From the NCBI RefSeq assembly GCF_040195635.1, contig NZ_JBEFTX010000006.1:282810-346809 (forward strand): a stretch of 64,000 bases of DNA. Reading direction: 5' to 3'. The first letter of the stretch is position 1; each line of letters begins with the position of its first letter. Under the pieces are notes generated by a model that was given only the letters and a program-made list of their open reading frames with translations, did no database searches and was not told where the DNA came from. Positions 25,995-33,829 of this stretch are shown in pieces. A program made the position numbers and the translations under genes. The DNA comes from Thermasporomyces sp040195635. GTDB lineage: Bacteria; Actinomycetota; Actinomycetes; Propionibacteriales; Actinopolymorphaceae.

Positions 25995-26699
25995 GTGAAA
26001 AATAACCGGCGCCCAAGGTCGCCGCACGCAGTTCCCGGCTATGGCCCACTGCCGGGCGGCAGCCCCCGCGCGCCCCTGTCCAAGTCTCGGTCAGCACTGC
26101 TCGAGATGCTCCGGGCACAGACGGAACCGACCACGCTCGCGGCGCTCGTCACCAGCTCCGGGCTGCACGCCAACACGGTCCGCGAACACCTCGACGCGCT
26201 GGTACGCGAGGGCCTCGCCCACCGCCAGCCCGAGGCGCCGGCCGGCCGCGGACGGCCCGCCTGGCTGTACGAAGCCACCGGAAGGGACGCGGCCTCTGCC
26301 ACCGAGTACGCCGGCCTCGCCTCGGCGTTGGCAGCAGCAATCCACCGGACCAGCGCGTCTCCGATCGACGACGCGGTTACCGCCGGAAGGGAGTGGGGCC
26401 ACGAGCTCGCGCGCGAACGCGGCGCCAGGCAGGCCCCGAGTGCGGTCGCGGCCCGACGCGAGGTGGTCGCCCTGCTCGACGAAGTAGGGTTCGCACCGCA
26501 GGCCGACGCCCGCAGCTCGGTGGTCCGGCTCACCCGCTGCCCACTGCTAGAGGCCGCCCACAAGTACCCCGATGTCGTCTGCGGTGTACACCTCGGCCTC
26601 GCCCAGGGCGCACTGGAGGAGTACGGCGCGGACCCCGACGACACCGAGCTGCTTCCGTTCGCGGAGCCCGGCGCCTGCCGGTTGCGCCTGTCCCGATGA
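25995..26699 (+). CDS. Winged-helix regulator with C-terminal Cys/His cluster
   Basis: 234 aa from GTG 25995; no Shine-Dalgarno, possibly leaderless. An ArsR/DeoR-like winged helix spans about residues 28-95 (LEMLRAQTEPTTLAALVTSS, LHANTVREHLDALVREG). The C-terminal domain has Cys182 (TRCPLLEAAHKYP), Cys196 and His199 (DVVCGVHLGL) and Cys228 (GACRL), an arrangement like SufR-type Fe-S regulators. I infer a redox- or NO-sensing regulator of the neighbouring hemerythrin and nitrite reductase genes. Its stop overlaps the next start (ATGA). Confidence 0.7.
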   Translation: MKNNRRPRSPHAVPGYGPLPGGSPRAPLSKSRSALLEMLRAQTEPTTLAALVTSSGLHANTVREHLDALVREGLAHRQPEAPAGRGRPAWLYEATGRDAASATEYAGLASALAAAIHRTSASPIDDAVTAGREWGHELARERGARQAPSAVAARREVVALLDEVGFAPQADARSSVVRLTRCPLLEAAHKYPDVVCGVHLGLAQGALEEYGADPDDTELLPFAEPGACRLRLSR

Positions 26700-27820
26700 G
26701 CACGATCATCCACCCTCGGAGGCCAAGCAGTCTCCGCAGCGTCCGCGTGCCGCTCGTGTCCCGCCTGGCGTTGCTGGCTCCCGCCGGGGTTGCCCTGCTC
26801 GCCGGTCTCGATGCCGCCCTGATGCTGCTCGGCTTTCCCGCGCCGGTGCGGGGCGACCGGCTGCCCGAGGTGCACGGAGTGCTCATGGTTCTCGGCTTCG
26901 TGGGCATCCTGATCGCCGTGGAACGGGCGGTCGCCCTTCGTCAGCCACTTGGCTTCGCCGCGCCCGGCCTGCTGGGCCTGGGCGCCCTGGTCCTGCTCTT
27001 GCCCGCTCCGCTGGCGGTTGGCCAATGCCTCTTGGTGGCCGGCACTGCCGCGCTGGTCGGCCTGTACCTGCCGCTGTGGCGTCGGCAGCGCGACGAGGCA
27101 GTCCTGGTCCAGGCCCTCGGGGCCGTGCTTGCCCTGGGCGCAGGGGTGCTTTGGCTGGGCGGAGCCACTATCCCTCCGCTGACGCCGTGGTTGGTCGGGT
27201 TCGTCGTGCTGACCATCGCCGGTGAGCGGCTCGAGCTGGCCCGGATCGTGATGGGCCCGTCGGCCGGCAGCATGCTGGTGCTCCTCGCTTCCGGGCTGAT
27301 GGCCGGGGTCGTGGCCGCTCTGCTGTGGCCCCGGCCGGGCACGGCGCTGCTCGGGGCCGCACTGCTCATCATGACCGGATGGCTCGCCTCCAACGACGTC
27401 GCCCGGCGCACGATCCACACCTCGGGGCTGACCCGTTACATGGCCGGCTGCATGCTCGCGGCGTACTGCTGGCTGGGTGTGGCCGGCGCCGTCTGGCTGC
27501 TCGGTGGCCCTGCGCTGGACGGCGTGAGATACGACGCCGTGCTGCACGCGGTGTTCCTTGGGTTCGCGCTGTCGATGATCATGGCGCACGCCCCGGTAAT
27601 CCTCCCGGCGGTGCTGCGCCGACCACTGCCCTACCACCCAGCTCTCATCGCGCCGGCCGCACTGTTGCACGTCTCCCTGGCGTTGCGGCTCTGGGTGGGC
27701 GACACCCTCGGCAGTCACGGTGCCTGGGTCACCGGTGGCGTCCTCAACATCGTGGCGGTGTTGTCGTTCCTCACCGTCGGTGTCGTGTCGATGGTCCGCG
27801 GAAATCGGAGGCGGTCGTGA
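26696..27820 (+). CDS. Polytopic membrane protein, NnrS-like
   Basis: 374 aa with about 11-12 hydrophobic segments and no large soluble domain. Conserved-looking membrane histidines are in LPEVHGVLMVLGF (about residue 62), LHAVFLGFALSMIMAHAPVILPAV (about 283-300) and LLHVSLALRL (about 322). This pattern recalls NnrS-type heme/copper membrane proteins of nitric-oxide metabolism, but similarity is by pattern only. Both flanks overlap by 4 bp (ATGA and GTGA), so it is translationally coupled to the regulator and to the nitrite reductase fusion. Function in NO handling or electron supply is inferred. Confidence 0.65.
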   Translation: MSTIIHPRRPSSLRSVRVPLVSRLALLAPAGVALLAGLDAALMLLGFPAPVRGDRLPEVHGVLMVLGFVGILIAVERAVALRQPLGFAAPGLLGLGALVLLLPAPLAVGQCLLVAGTAALVGLYLPLWRRQRDEAVLVQALGAVLALGAGVLWLGGATIPPLTPWLVGFVVLTIAGERLELARIVMGPSAGSMLVLLASGLMAGVVAALLWPRPGTALLGAALLIMTGWLASNDVARRTIHTSGLTRYMAGCMLAAYCWLGVAGAVWLLGGPALDGVRYDAVLHAVFLGFALSMIMAHAPVILPAVLRRPLPYHPALIAPAALLHVSLALRLWVGDTLGSHGAWVTGGVLNIVAVLSFLTVGVVSMVRGNRRRS

Positions 27821-30474
27821 GCACGTCGGGCAACCGTGGCTTCTGGCCACTGCGCGACCTACCCGTGCTGGTCTGGTTGGCTGCCACTGTCGTGGTGGCG
27901 TTCGTGCACCCGTTCGTGCCGGCGCCGCGCTGGCTGATGATCCATCTCCTCATGCTGGGCGCGGTCACTCACGCCATCCTGGTCTGGAGCAGGTACTTCA
28001 CCGACGCGCTCCTGCACTCCGCGGACGACGACCGCCGCGGACAGAATCGCCGGCTCCTGCTGCTCAACGGCGGTGTGATCATCGTGGTGACCGGTGTGCT
28101 CTCAGGCGCTTGGCCGGCCACCCTGCTCGGGGCGACCACCGTCGGCTGCGCCGTCCTCTGGCACGGTTGGACGATTGTTCGCCAGCTGCGTGCCGCGCTG
28201 CCGGCCCGGTTCGGTTCCTCGGCGCGGTACTACGTGGCGACGGCCTGCTTCCTGCCGGTCGGTGCCGGCCTGGGCACCGAGCTCGCGCGCGGCCTCGCCG
28301 ACCCGTGGCAGACTCGGCTGCTCGTCGCACACGCGGCCGTGAACCTGCTCGGCTGGGTCGGCCTCACGGTCGTGGGCACGCTCGTGACGCTGTGGCCGAC
28401 CATGTTGCGCACGAGGATCGCCGATGGCGCTGAGACGGCCGCCGCTCGGGCGCTCCCGGTCCTGGTCTGCTCGGTGCTCGTCGCCGCGGGAGGTGCGTCC
28501 GCCGGTCTGCGTCCGCTCGCGGCGCTCGGCATCGCCGGATACGTCGCTGGGCTGTTCCTCACCGCGCCGGCGTTCGTCGACGCCATGCGCCGTAAACCGC
28601 CGGCCGATTTCGCTGCCTGGTCGGTCCTGGCCGGGCTGACCTGGCTGGTGGGCACCCTGGTCACGCTCGGGGCCGCGATCGGCACCGCCTCCTCGTGGCT
28701 GCGTGTCGAGGAGGTGTTCGGCTGGCTGACGCCGTTCCTGGCCGCGGGTTTCGGTGCCCAGGTGCTGCTCGGCGCATTGTCCTACCTGGTTCCGGTGGCG
28801 CTCGGCGGAGGTCCGACGCCGGTCCGGGCGGCGAACGCCGTCGTGGACCGAGGCGCACCCATGCGCCTTGTGGTCACCAACACCGGCCTGCTGCTCTGCG
28901 CACTGCCGGTGCCGAGCACCGTCCGCGTGCTCGCCTCGATCCTCGTCCTACTCTCGCTCGCCTCCACGCTGCCGCTGCTGCTCCTGGCTGTGCGCGCCTC
29001 GCGCCGCGCGAAAGCGGACGTGTCCGCTTCGGGACGGGACCGCACCCGGGGGTCGCGCGCTCGTCCGGCCGGCCAGGTGGCTGGCTTCGCTGCGACTGGA
29101 CTCGCCGGTGTGGCGTTGGTGGTGGCCGCGGCTGTCGCGGTCGACCCGGCTGCCGTCGGCGCCAACGCGCAGGTATCTGCTGCCGCCGATGTCGCCGCCA
29201 CCGGCGAGACCACAACCGTGGCGGTCGAGGCGCGCGACATGCGGTTTACCCCGGCCACCCTCTCGGTTCCGGCTGGCAATCGTCTGGTGGTCGTGCTGAC
29301 CAACGCCGACGACGAGGACGTCCACGACCTTGTCCTCGACTCCGGTGCAGACAGCGGCAGGCTGGCGCCCGGCGAGACCGCCCGCGTCGACGTCGGAGTG
29401 GTCAGTCGCGACCTCGAGGGCTGGTGCTCGGTCGTCGGCCACAAGCAGATGGGCATGGTGCTCAGCGTCGACGTCACAGGTTCGGCTCCCTCCACGGAGC
29501 CGGAGACATCGGCGGGTCACGGCGCCCACCAGCACGGGCCCGGCGGAAACACCGGCGAAGAGACGCCTGAGGAGGCCGAGGACGCCGAGCCCGGTCCGGC
29601 CACGGACTCCCTGGACCTGAGGGCCGAACCGTCGCCCGGCTGGGCAGCCCGCGACGCGGCGCTGCCGCCGCTATCCGAGAGCCGGCTGCACCGGCGTACG
29701 TTCGTGGTTCGCGACGTCGAGCGCGAGGTCGCCGTGGGCGTCACGCAGCGGCTGTGGACCTACGACGGCACAGCCCCGGGTCCGGTCCTGCACGGCCGGG
29801 TCGGGGATCGGTTCGAGATCACCTTGGTGAACCGCGGTTCGGTCGGACACTCGATCGACTTCCACGCGGGGGCACTCGCCCCGCAGCGTCCGATGCGGAC
29901 TATCACACCCGGTGAGTCTCTGACCTACCGCTTCCGGGCCACCCGCGCGGGGGTCTGGATGTACCACTGCTCCACCATGCCCATGTCAGCCCACGTCGCC
30001 AACGGCCTCTTCGGCGCGGTCGTGATCGAGCCACCGGACCTGCCGCGCGCCGACCGCAGCTATCTGCTGGTGCAGTCCGAGCTCTACCTCGGCGACCAAG
30101 GCGGGGAGGTCGACGCCACCAAGCTGGCCGCGGAGCGGCCGGACCTGGTCGTCTTCAACGGCTTCGCCAACCAGTACGACCACGCCCCACTGACCGCGCG
30201 TGTCGGGGAACGGGTCCGCGTATGGATCCTCGACGCCGGACCCAACCGGCCGACCTCGTTCCACGTGGTCGGCGGCCAGTTCGACACCGCATACGCCGAA
30301 GGTGCCCATCTGCTGCGGCGCGGATCGGGCGGTGCCCAGAGCCTGGGACTGCAGGCAGCACAGGGCGGGTTCGTCGAGCTCACCTTCCCGGAGCCCGGCG
30401 ACTATCCGTTCATTTCGCACCTGATGATCGATGCCGAACGCGGCGCACACGGGGTGTTCCGGGTCGTCCCCTGA
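27817..30474 (+). CDS. Membrane-anchored copper nitrite reductase fusion (NirK-like)
   Basis: 885 aa from GTG 27817 (GGAGG 5 nt upstream). Residues 15-440 hold about 12 membrane segments related in style to the preceding protein. Residues 462-553 form a cupredoxin with His503, Cys537, His542 and Met545/547, a complete type-1 copper set. After a His/Glu/Pro-rich linker, residues 630-885 are a two-domain NirK core: type-1 His678, Cys718, His726; type-2 His683, His717, His868; catalytic Asp681 and His816. The axial position expected to be Met is Leu731 (HVANGLFG). Nitrite reduction to NO at the outer membrane face is the expected activity. Alternatives include a copper oxidase. Confidence 0.85.
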   Translation: MSTSGNRGFWPLRDLPVLVWLAATVVVAFVHPFVPAPRWLMIHLLMLGAVTHAILVWSRYFTDALLHSADDDRRGQNRRLLLLNGGVIIVVTGVLSGAWPATLLGATTVGCAVLWHGWTIVRQLRAALPARFGSSARYYVATACFLPVGAGLGTELARGLADPWQTRLLVAHAAVNLLGWVGLTVVGTLVTLWPTMLRTRIADGAETAAARALPVLVCSVLVAAGGASAGLRPLAALGIAGYVAGLFLTAPAFVDAMRRKPPADFAAWSVLAGLTWLVGTLVTLGAAIGTASSWLRVEEVFGWLTPFLAAGFGAQVLLGALSYLVPVALGGGPTPVRAANAVVDRGAPMRLVVTNTGLLLCALPVPSTVRVLASILVLLSLASTLPLLLLAVRASRRAKADVSASGRDRTRGSRARPAGQVAGFAATGLAGVALVVAAAVAVDPAAVGANAQVSAAADVAATGETTTVAVEARDMRFTPATLSVPAGNRLVVVLTNADDEDVHDLVLDSGADSGRLAPGETARVDVGVVSRDLEGWCSVVGHKQMGMVLSVDVTGSAPSTEPETSAGHGAHQHGPGGNTGEETPEEAEDAEPGPATDSLDLRAEPSPGWAARDAALPPLSESRLHRRTFVVRDVEREVAVGVTQRLWTYDGTAPGPVLHGRVGDRFEITLVNRGSVGHSIDFHAGALAPQRPMRTITPGESLTYRFRATRAGVWMYHCSTMPMSAHVANGLFGAVVIEPPDLPRADRSYLLVQSELYLGDQGGEVDATKLAAERPDLVVFNGFANQYDHAPLTARVGERVRVWILDAGPNRPTSFHVVGGQFDTAYAEGAHLLRRGSGGAQSLGLQAAQGGFVELTFPEPGDYPFISHLMIDAERGAHGVFRVVP

Positions 30475-30979
30475 GTCTCGCCTCTCTGACGGTCGCCGGC
30501 AGCTTGCGCCAGCGAAGAAAATCCGATCGCCTCGTGCGAGAGCCGCATGGACTCAGCATCGGGGAAGTGGATCCCGAGTCGGTTGGGGATCTGCTCAGGA
30601 CTCCACGACGTTGCCCAGCGTCGGTCTTACCGAACGTCCATGATGCCGACCGATCCAACAGACAGCCGGTCCAGGGATAGGCGTCTGTTCGAGTGCCTGA
30701 TCGTTCCTCCAATCCGATCCTGCACCCGCGCACAGAAGGACCGGCGCAGCAAACGCCGGCAGCTGGCATGGCCGGATCTCTCCCCACGTGAAACGTGGAC
30801 CCTGCAACCACAGCTTGATCACGTAATCAGGATCGATCCAAGTTTCTTGACAGTCCCCAGATACAACGGCATCGTGCGGGCGCCGTACGTAAGTCTCGGC
30901 CGCTTCAGGGCTCTGGGCCCTCCACTGGCGTACGGCCGGACTCTAGCGTGATTCGTGAGTTCCACGGAGGGGAGCTGAC
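30475..30979. other. Non-coding gap within the island
   Basis: 505 bp without a credible gene. The only structure noticed is the small inverted repeat CCACGTGAAACGTGG near 30783-30797, which might be an operator or hairpin. The start of the next gene has GGAGGGGAG just upstream. Confidence 0.5.
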
Positions 30980-31882
30980 ATGGTTTCTCAGGAGGATCTC
31001 CGCGCCCCGGAGTTTCGGCAACCGGTGCCCGTTGGGCGTTCGCTCACGACCGATGAGCTACGCGGTCACCTGGCCACCCTGCGGAACAACCTGTGTGAGG
31101 AGCTTACGTACATCGCAGGAATAATCCTCAACACTGGGATACTTCCGCAAGTTCCATCGAAGATACAGGACTTGACCGGCCTTCGGGTTGACGAGCTAGA
31201 GGCTCTGGAGACCAGAACTTGTCATAAACGTGGAGGCGGGGCTGAGGGACGAGAGCGTGCGGCGGTAGAGGATCTTCTCGACCAGGTACGCACGATCGAG
31301 TGGTTGCTGAGGTTGCATCTGGCAGCCATGCGGGAGGTGACGGAAGGGTCTCCGCGGCTGCGGCCGGTCGAGGCTGAGGGGTCCTTGCGCGCGTTTCTGG
31401 AGTTGCACGATGTCGTGGTGTTGGAGATGCGTCGGCATCTGTCAGAGTTGCGAGAAGCTCCAACAATGGACAATGCCCGGCGCTTTGCGGAGTTCTGGCA
31501 TCGGGTCATCGTTCCGCACGCGCAGGCAGAAGATCGGGTGCTCTGGCCGCTCGCTAGGTCACTTGGTCTCGGTGGGCTGAGTAGCTCTGTAGATTCGCTG
31601 GAGGCCGAGCACCACGAAATCGACGAGCTCGTGGACGCCTACACGATGGCCGTTGACCGCCTGGAGCAGAAAGATGCCACGCCTGCGGATGTGGTTGGTG
31701 CGGCACAGGCCGTGCGCGGGACCGTCGAGCTGCACTTCGGCAAGGAGGAGGAGTCGGTTCTCCGGCCGATGCAGCGGGGCGTGACCGATGAACAATTCTG
31801 GCCGGTTGTCGCCGAACAGGACAGGACCATCGGCCCGTGGCTACGTGCTCATGGTTGGCAGGCAACGACCGCCGGGCGTTGA
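30980..31882 (+). CDS. Hemerythrin domain protein with extra N-terminal helical region
   Basis: 300 aa. Residues about 1-125 are helical with no recognised domain (LRNNLCEELTYIAGIILNTGI; later a Cys-His pair in RTCHKRGGG). Residues about 140-295 form a hemerythrin-like bundle: ELHDVVVLEMRRHL, FWHRVIVPHAQAEDRVLWPLA, EAEHHEIDELV, ELHFGKEEESVL, with His and Glu/Asp ligands at the expected spacing. GGAGGGGAG precedes the ATG. This is the third hemerythrin-type gene of the island and stands apart from the other two. A role in O2/NO binding is inferred. Confidence 0.78.
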   Translation: MVSQEDLRAPEFRQPVPVGRSLTTDELRGHLATLRNNLCEELTYIAGIILNTGILPQVPSKIQDLTGLRVDELEALETRTCHKRGGGAEGRERAAVEDLLDQVRTIEWLLRLHLAAMREVTEGSPRLRPVEAEGSLRAFLELHDVVVLEMRRHLSELREAPTMDNARRFAEFWHRVIVPHAQAEDRVLWPLARSLGLGGLSSSVDSLEAEHHEIDELVDAYTMAVDRLEQKDATPADVVGAAQAVRGTVELHFGKEEESVLRPMQRGVTDEQFWPVVAEQDRTIGPWLRAHGWQATTAGR

Positions 31883-31955
31883 GCCACCGCTACTCGGGAC
31901 AGACCGCTGGTTACCGTCCAACGCGTTTCCATCTATGTGGGATTTGTGACATACC

Positions 31956-32846
31956 TTAAGCGTTGGTTCGGTCCAGGTTGAGGATGGCGGCGACGACATC
32001 CCGGTTTACTTCATCCAATTCGTCAATGGCATCCTCAACTCGACGTCGCACTTCCGGACGATCGCGCAATCCAACCGCACCGTGGAGCAGTGTGCCGATG
32101 CCGAACAGCCGGTGAATCGCTACAGTGCATAGGTCCTGGGCGATGCGGTCACGCTCGTTGAGGACGGCCATTCGGGTCGATTCCTGCACTGCCTGAAACA
32201 GCCGGAGAGCGCTGGCTGCCTCAGTAGCGAATATCTCCAGGCGCCGAACCTCGCGGACAGCACGAGCCTCGTGAGGTGACCCACGCTGCCACGCCACAAA
32301 GATCACGCCGAGAATTTCCTCATGAGTACGAAGGGGTGCCGCCATGGCTAGCCCGAGTCTCGCAAACGCCTTCGACCACTCGGGGAAAAGCCGGTAGGCC
32401 TCATCAACCGGAGGACGGCTAGCGACGGCGCTCCGTCCTGACTCGACTACATCCGCAGCGGTCGCCACCTGGCGAAGTGGTATCCGTGTCCCGACGATGT
32501 GCTCGAGCCCGAGGCCGCTCACAGATTCGACGACGAAACCGTCTGGATCGGCCTGATCAATCAGCGCGATTCCGGCGAAATCGGCCCCGGAAACCTTACG
32601 CAAGCTCCGCGTCACCGCGTTGAACGCCTGGCCAGCCTGGAGTTTGGCGACGGGCAGGTGGGCAACCTCTGCCGATGCTTGGCGCCATTGCCCTGTGCGG
32701 CGCTCACGCTCGAGCCATCCACGGTGTTCGCCGACATTTTCATCCGATTCTGCGGGTGGGAGAAAAACTGGCTCACGTTTTCCGGAAAGGAGGTTGAAGG
32801 CTGTCGCAAATGAGGGGGAGACCATCGTCGTGTCCTTTGCGCCCAA
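31956..32846 (-). CDS. GAF sensor with degenerate histidine-kinase core
   Basis: 296 aa. Residues about 45-65 look like an inter-GAF linker, about 68-215 are a GAF domain, and about 220-285 match the DHp helix of DevS/DosT-type kinases (NERDRIAQDLCTVAIHRLFGIGTLL). In that motif the phospho-acceptor His is Cys (QDLC where RDLH is normal), and the protein ends before any ATPase domain. It therefore cannot autophosphorylate in the usual way. It may be a remnant of a redox/NO sensor kinase or a ligand-binding protein reusing the dimer interface. ATG 32846 or Met8 could start it. No partner response regulator is seen. Confidence 0.65.
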   Translation of the reverse strand: MGAKDTTMVSPSFATAFNLLSGKREPVFLPPAESDENVGEHRGWLERERRTGQWRQASAEVAHLPVAKLQAGQAFNAVTRSLRKVSGADFAGIALIDQADPDGFVVESVSGLGLEHIVGTRIPLRQVATAADVVESGRSAVASRPPVDEAYRLFPEWSKAFARLGLAMAAPLRTHEEILGVIFVAWQRGSPHEARAVREVRRLEIFATEAASALRLFQAVQESTRMAVLNERDRIAQDLCTVAIHRLFGIGTLLHGAVGLRDRPEVRRRVEDAIDELDEVNRDVVAAILNLDRTNA

Positions 32847-33019
32847 TACGTCAAGGTTCTAGCAACCACATATTCAGCCCGGCCGGCAAGCATGACCGAT
32901 CTGAGGATATCTAGCGCACCCAATCGTCGCATGACACAGGGCAGTCAGGCCGTGAGACGAGACTCGCCGCGGAGGACGTGTGGCTGATCCGCCCGAACTC
33001 AGATGTTCGACGCTACTGC

Positions 33020-33625
33020 CTACCTTGGGTCCCTCGCACCCTCGATAGCCAGGTCGACAAGGAGACCGACATGTGCGGCGACGTCGTGCACACGATCTTC
33101 TGCCCAGTCGCGGATCGCCGCTTCGAATGCCCGGCCGATGTGAGCGGTGATGAGCTCCGGGGGTACGTCGGCCCGTACGGCGCCGGCGGCCACTCCTTCA
33201 CCCACCATGCGTTCCACGGCCTCCAGGACAGGTGGACGCGCACCCTCACCTACCAGCGCCGCGTGGCGGATCGGCAGAGTGTAGACAAACCTTGCAAGCT
33301 CCTCATTCGCGACCATCTGGGTGGCGGTGTCGATAAGGAGGCTGCGGATACGGGGAAGGGTTTCGGCAGCCGATCCTGAGGGTGGGCTGGCTGGCTCCCG
33401 CCCAAGCAGTCGTGCGAACAACTCGGCGAGGATCTCCTCGCGTTCGGAGAAGTGCTTGTAGAAGGTCGCGCGCGAAATGCCTGCAGCCTTGGCGATATCC
33501 TCCACTCTCACGCCGACGTAACCGCGCTCCACGAACAGCCGAAGGGCTGTGTCCAGAAGCTTGTCGCGGGCACGTCCGCGCAACGCGGCTCCGCTACGGC
33601 CGAAGCCCGGAGACCGCACGGCCAT
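33020..33625 (-). CDS. TetR family regulator
   Basis: 201 aa from ATG 33625, with GGAGG 7-8 nt upstream; a longer frame to 33745 is rejected. The N-terminal helix-turn-helix is KLLDTALRLFVERGYVGVRVEDIAKAAGISRATFYKHFSEREEIL (about residues 24-68 split over several helices), with a typical C-terminal ligand domain. It is divergent from the MMPL exporter (204-bp gap) and is the likely repressor of that gene. Inducer unknown. Confidence 0.9.
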   Translation of the reverse strand: MAVRSPGFGRSGAALRGRARDKLLDTALRLFVERGYVGVRVEDIAKAAGISRATFYKHFSEREEILAELFARLLGREPASPPSGSAAETLPRIRSLLIDTATQMVANEELARFVYTLPIRHAALVGEGARPPVLEAVERMVGEGVAAGAVRADVPPELITAHIGRAFEAAIRDWAEDRVHDVAAHVGLLVDLAIEGARDPR

Positions 33626-33728
33626 ATGACTGCCTCCAAGTGAGCACTCGACATGGGTCTTGACACCCGACTGACAGCAATCTACGCGAGTTGGAACAGG
33701 GTGGCCAGACGAGGGCGAACGCAGAGGT

Positions 33729-33738
33729 GACACGTGTC
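33729..33738. promoter_or_regulatory. Palindrome between tetR and mmpL
   Basis: GACACGTGTC is a perfect 10-bp palindrome in the divergent region, and TTGACA at 33660-33665 may be a -35 element. It is a candidate operator for the TetR protein, but is short. Confidence 0.35.
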
Positions 33739-33829
33739 TAGTCATTCGTATAGCATCGCGTCTTGACCGTCGTCCAACGTCGCGGCTAGATCAGCCAGTG
33801 CACGGGGCGATCTTCAGGGAGGTAGAGCG

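Noticed and set aside
26039..27850. 603-codon minus-strand open frame
   Set aside because: Antisense to the regulator and NnrS-like genes; His/Gln/Arg-rich low complexity typical of antisense translation.
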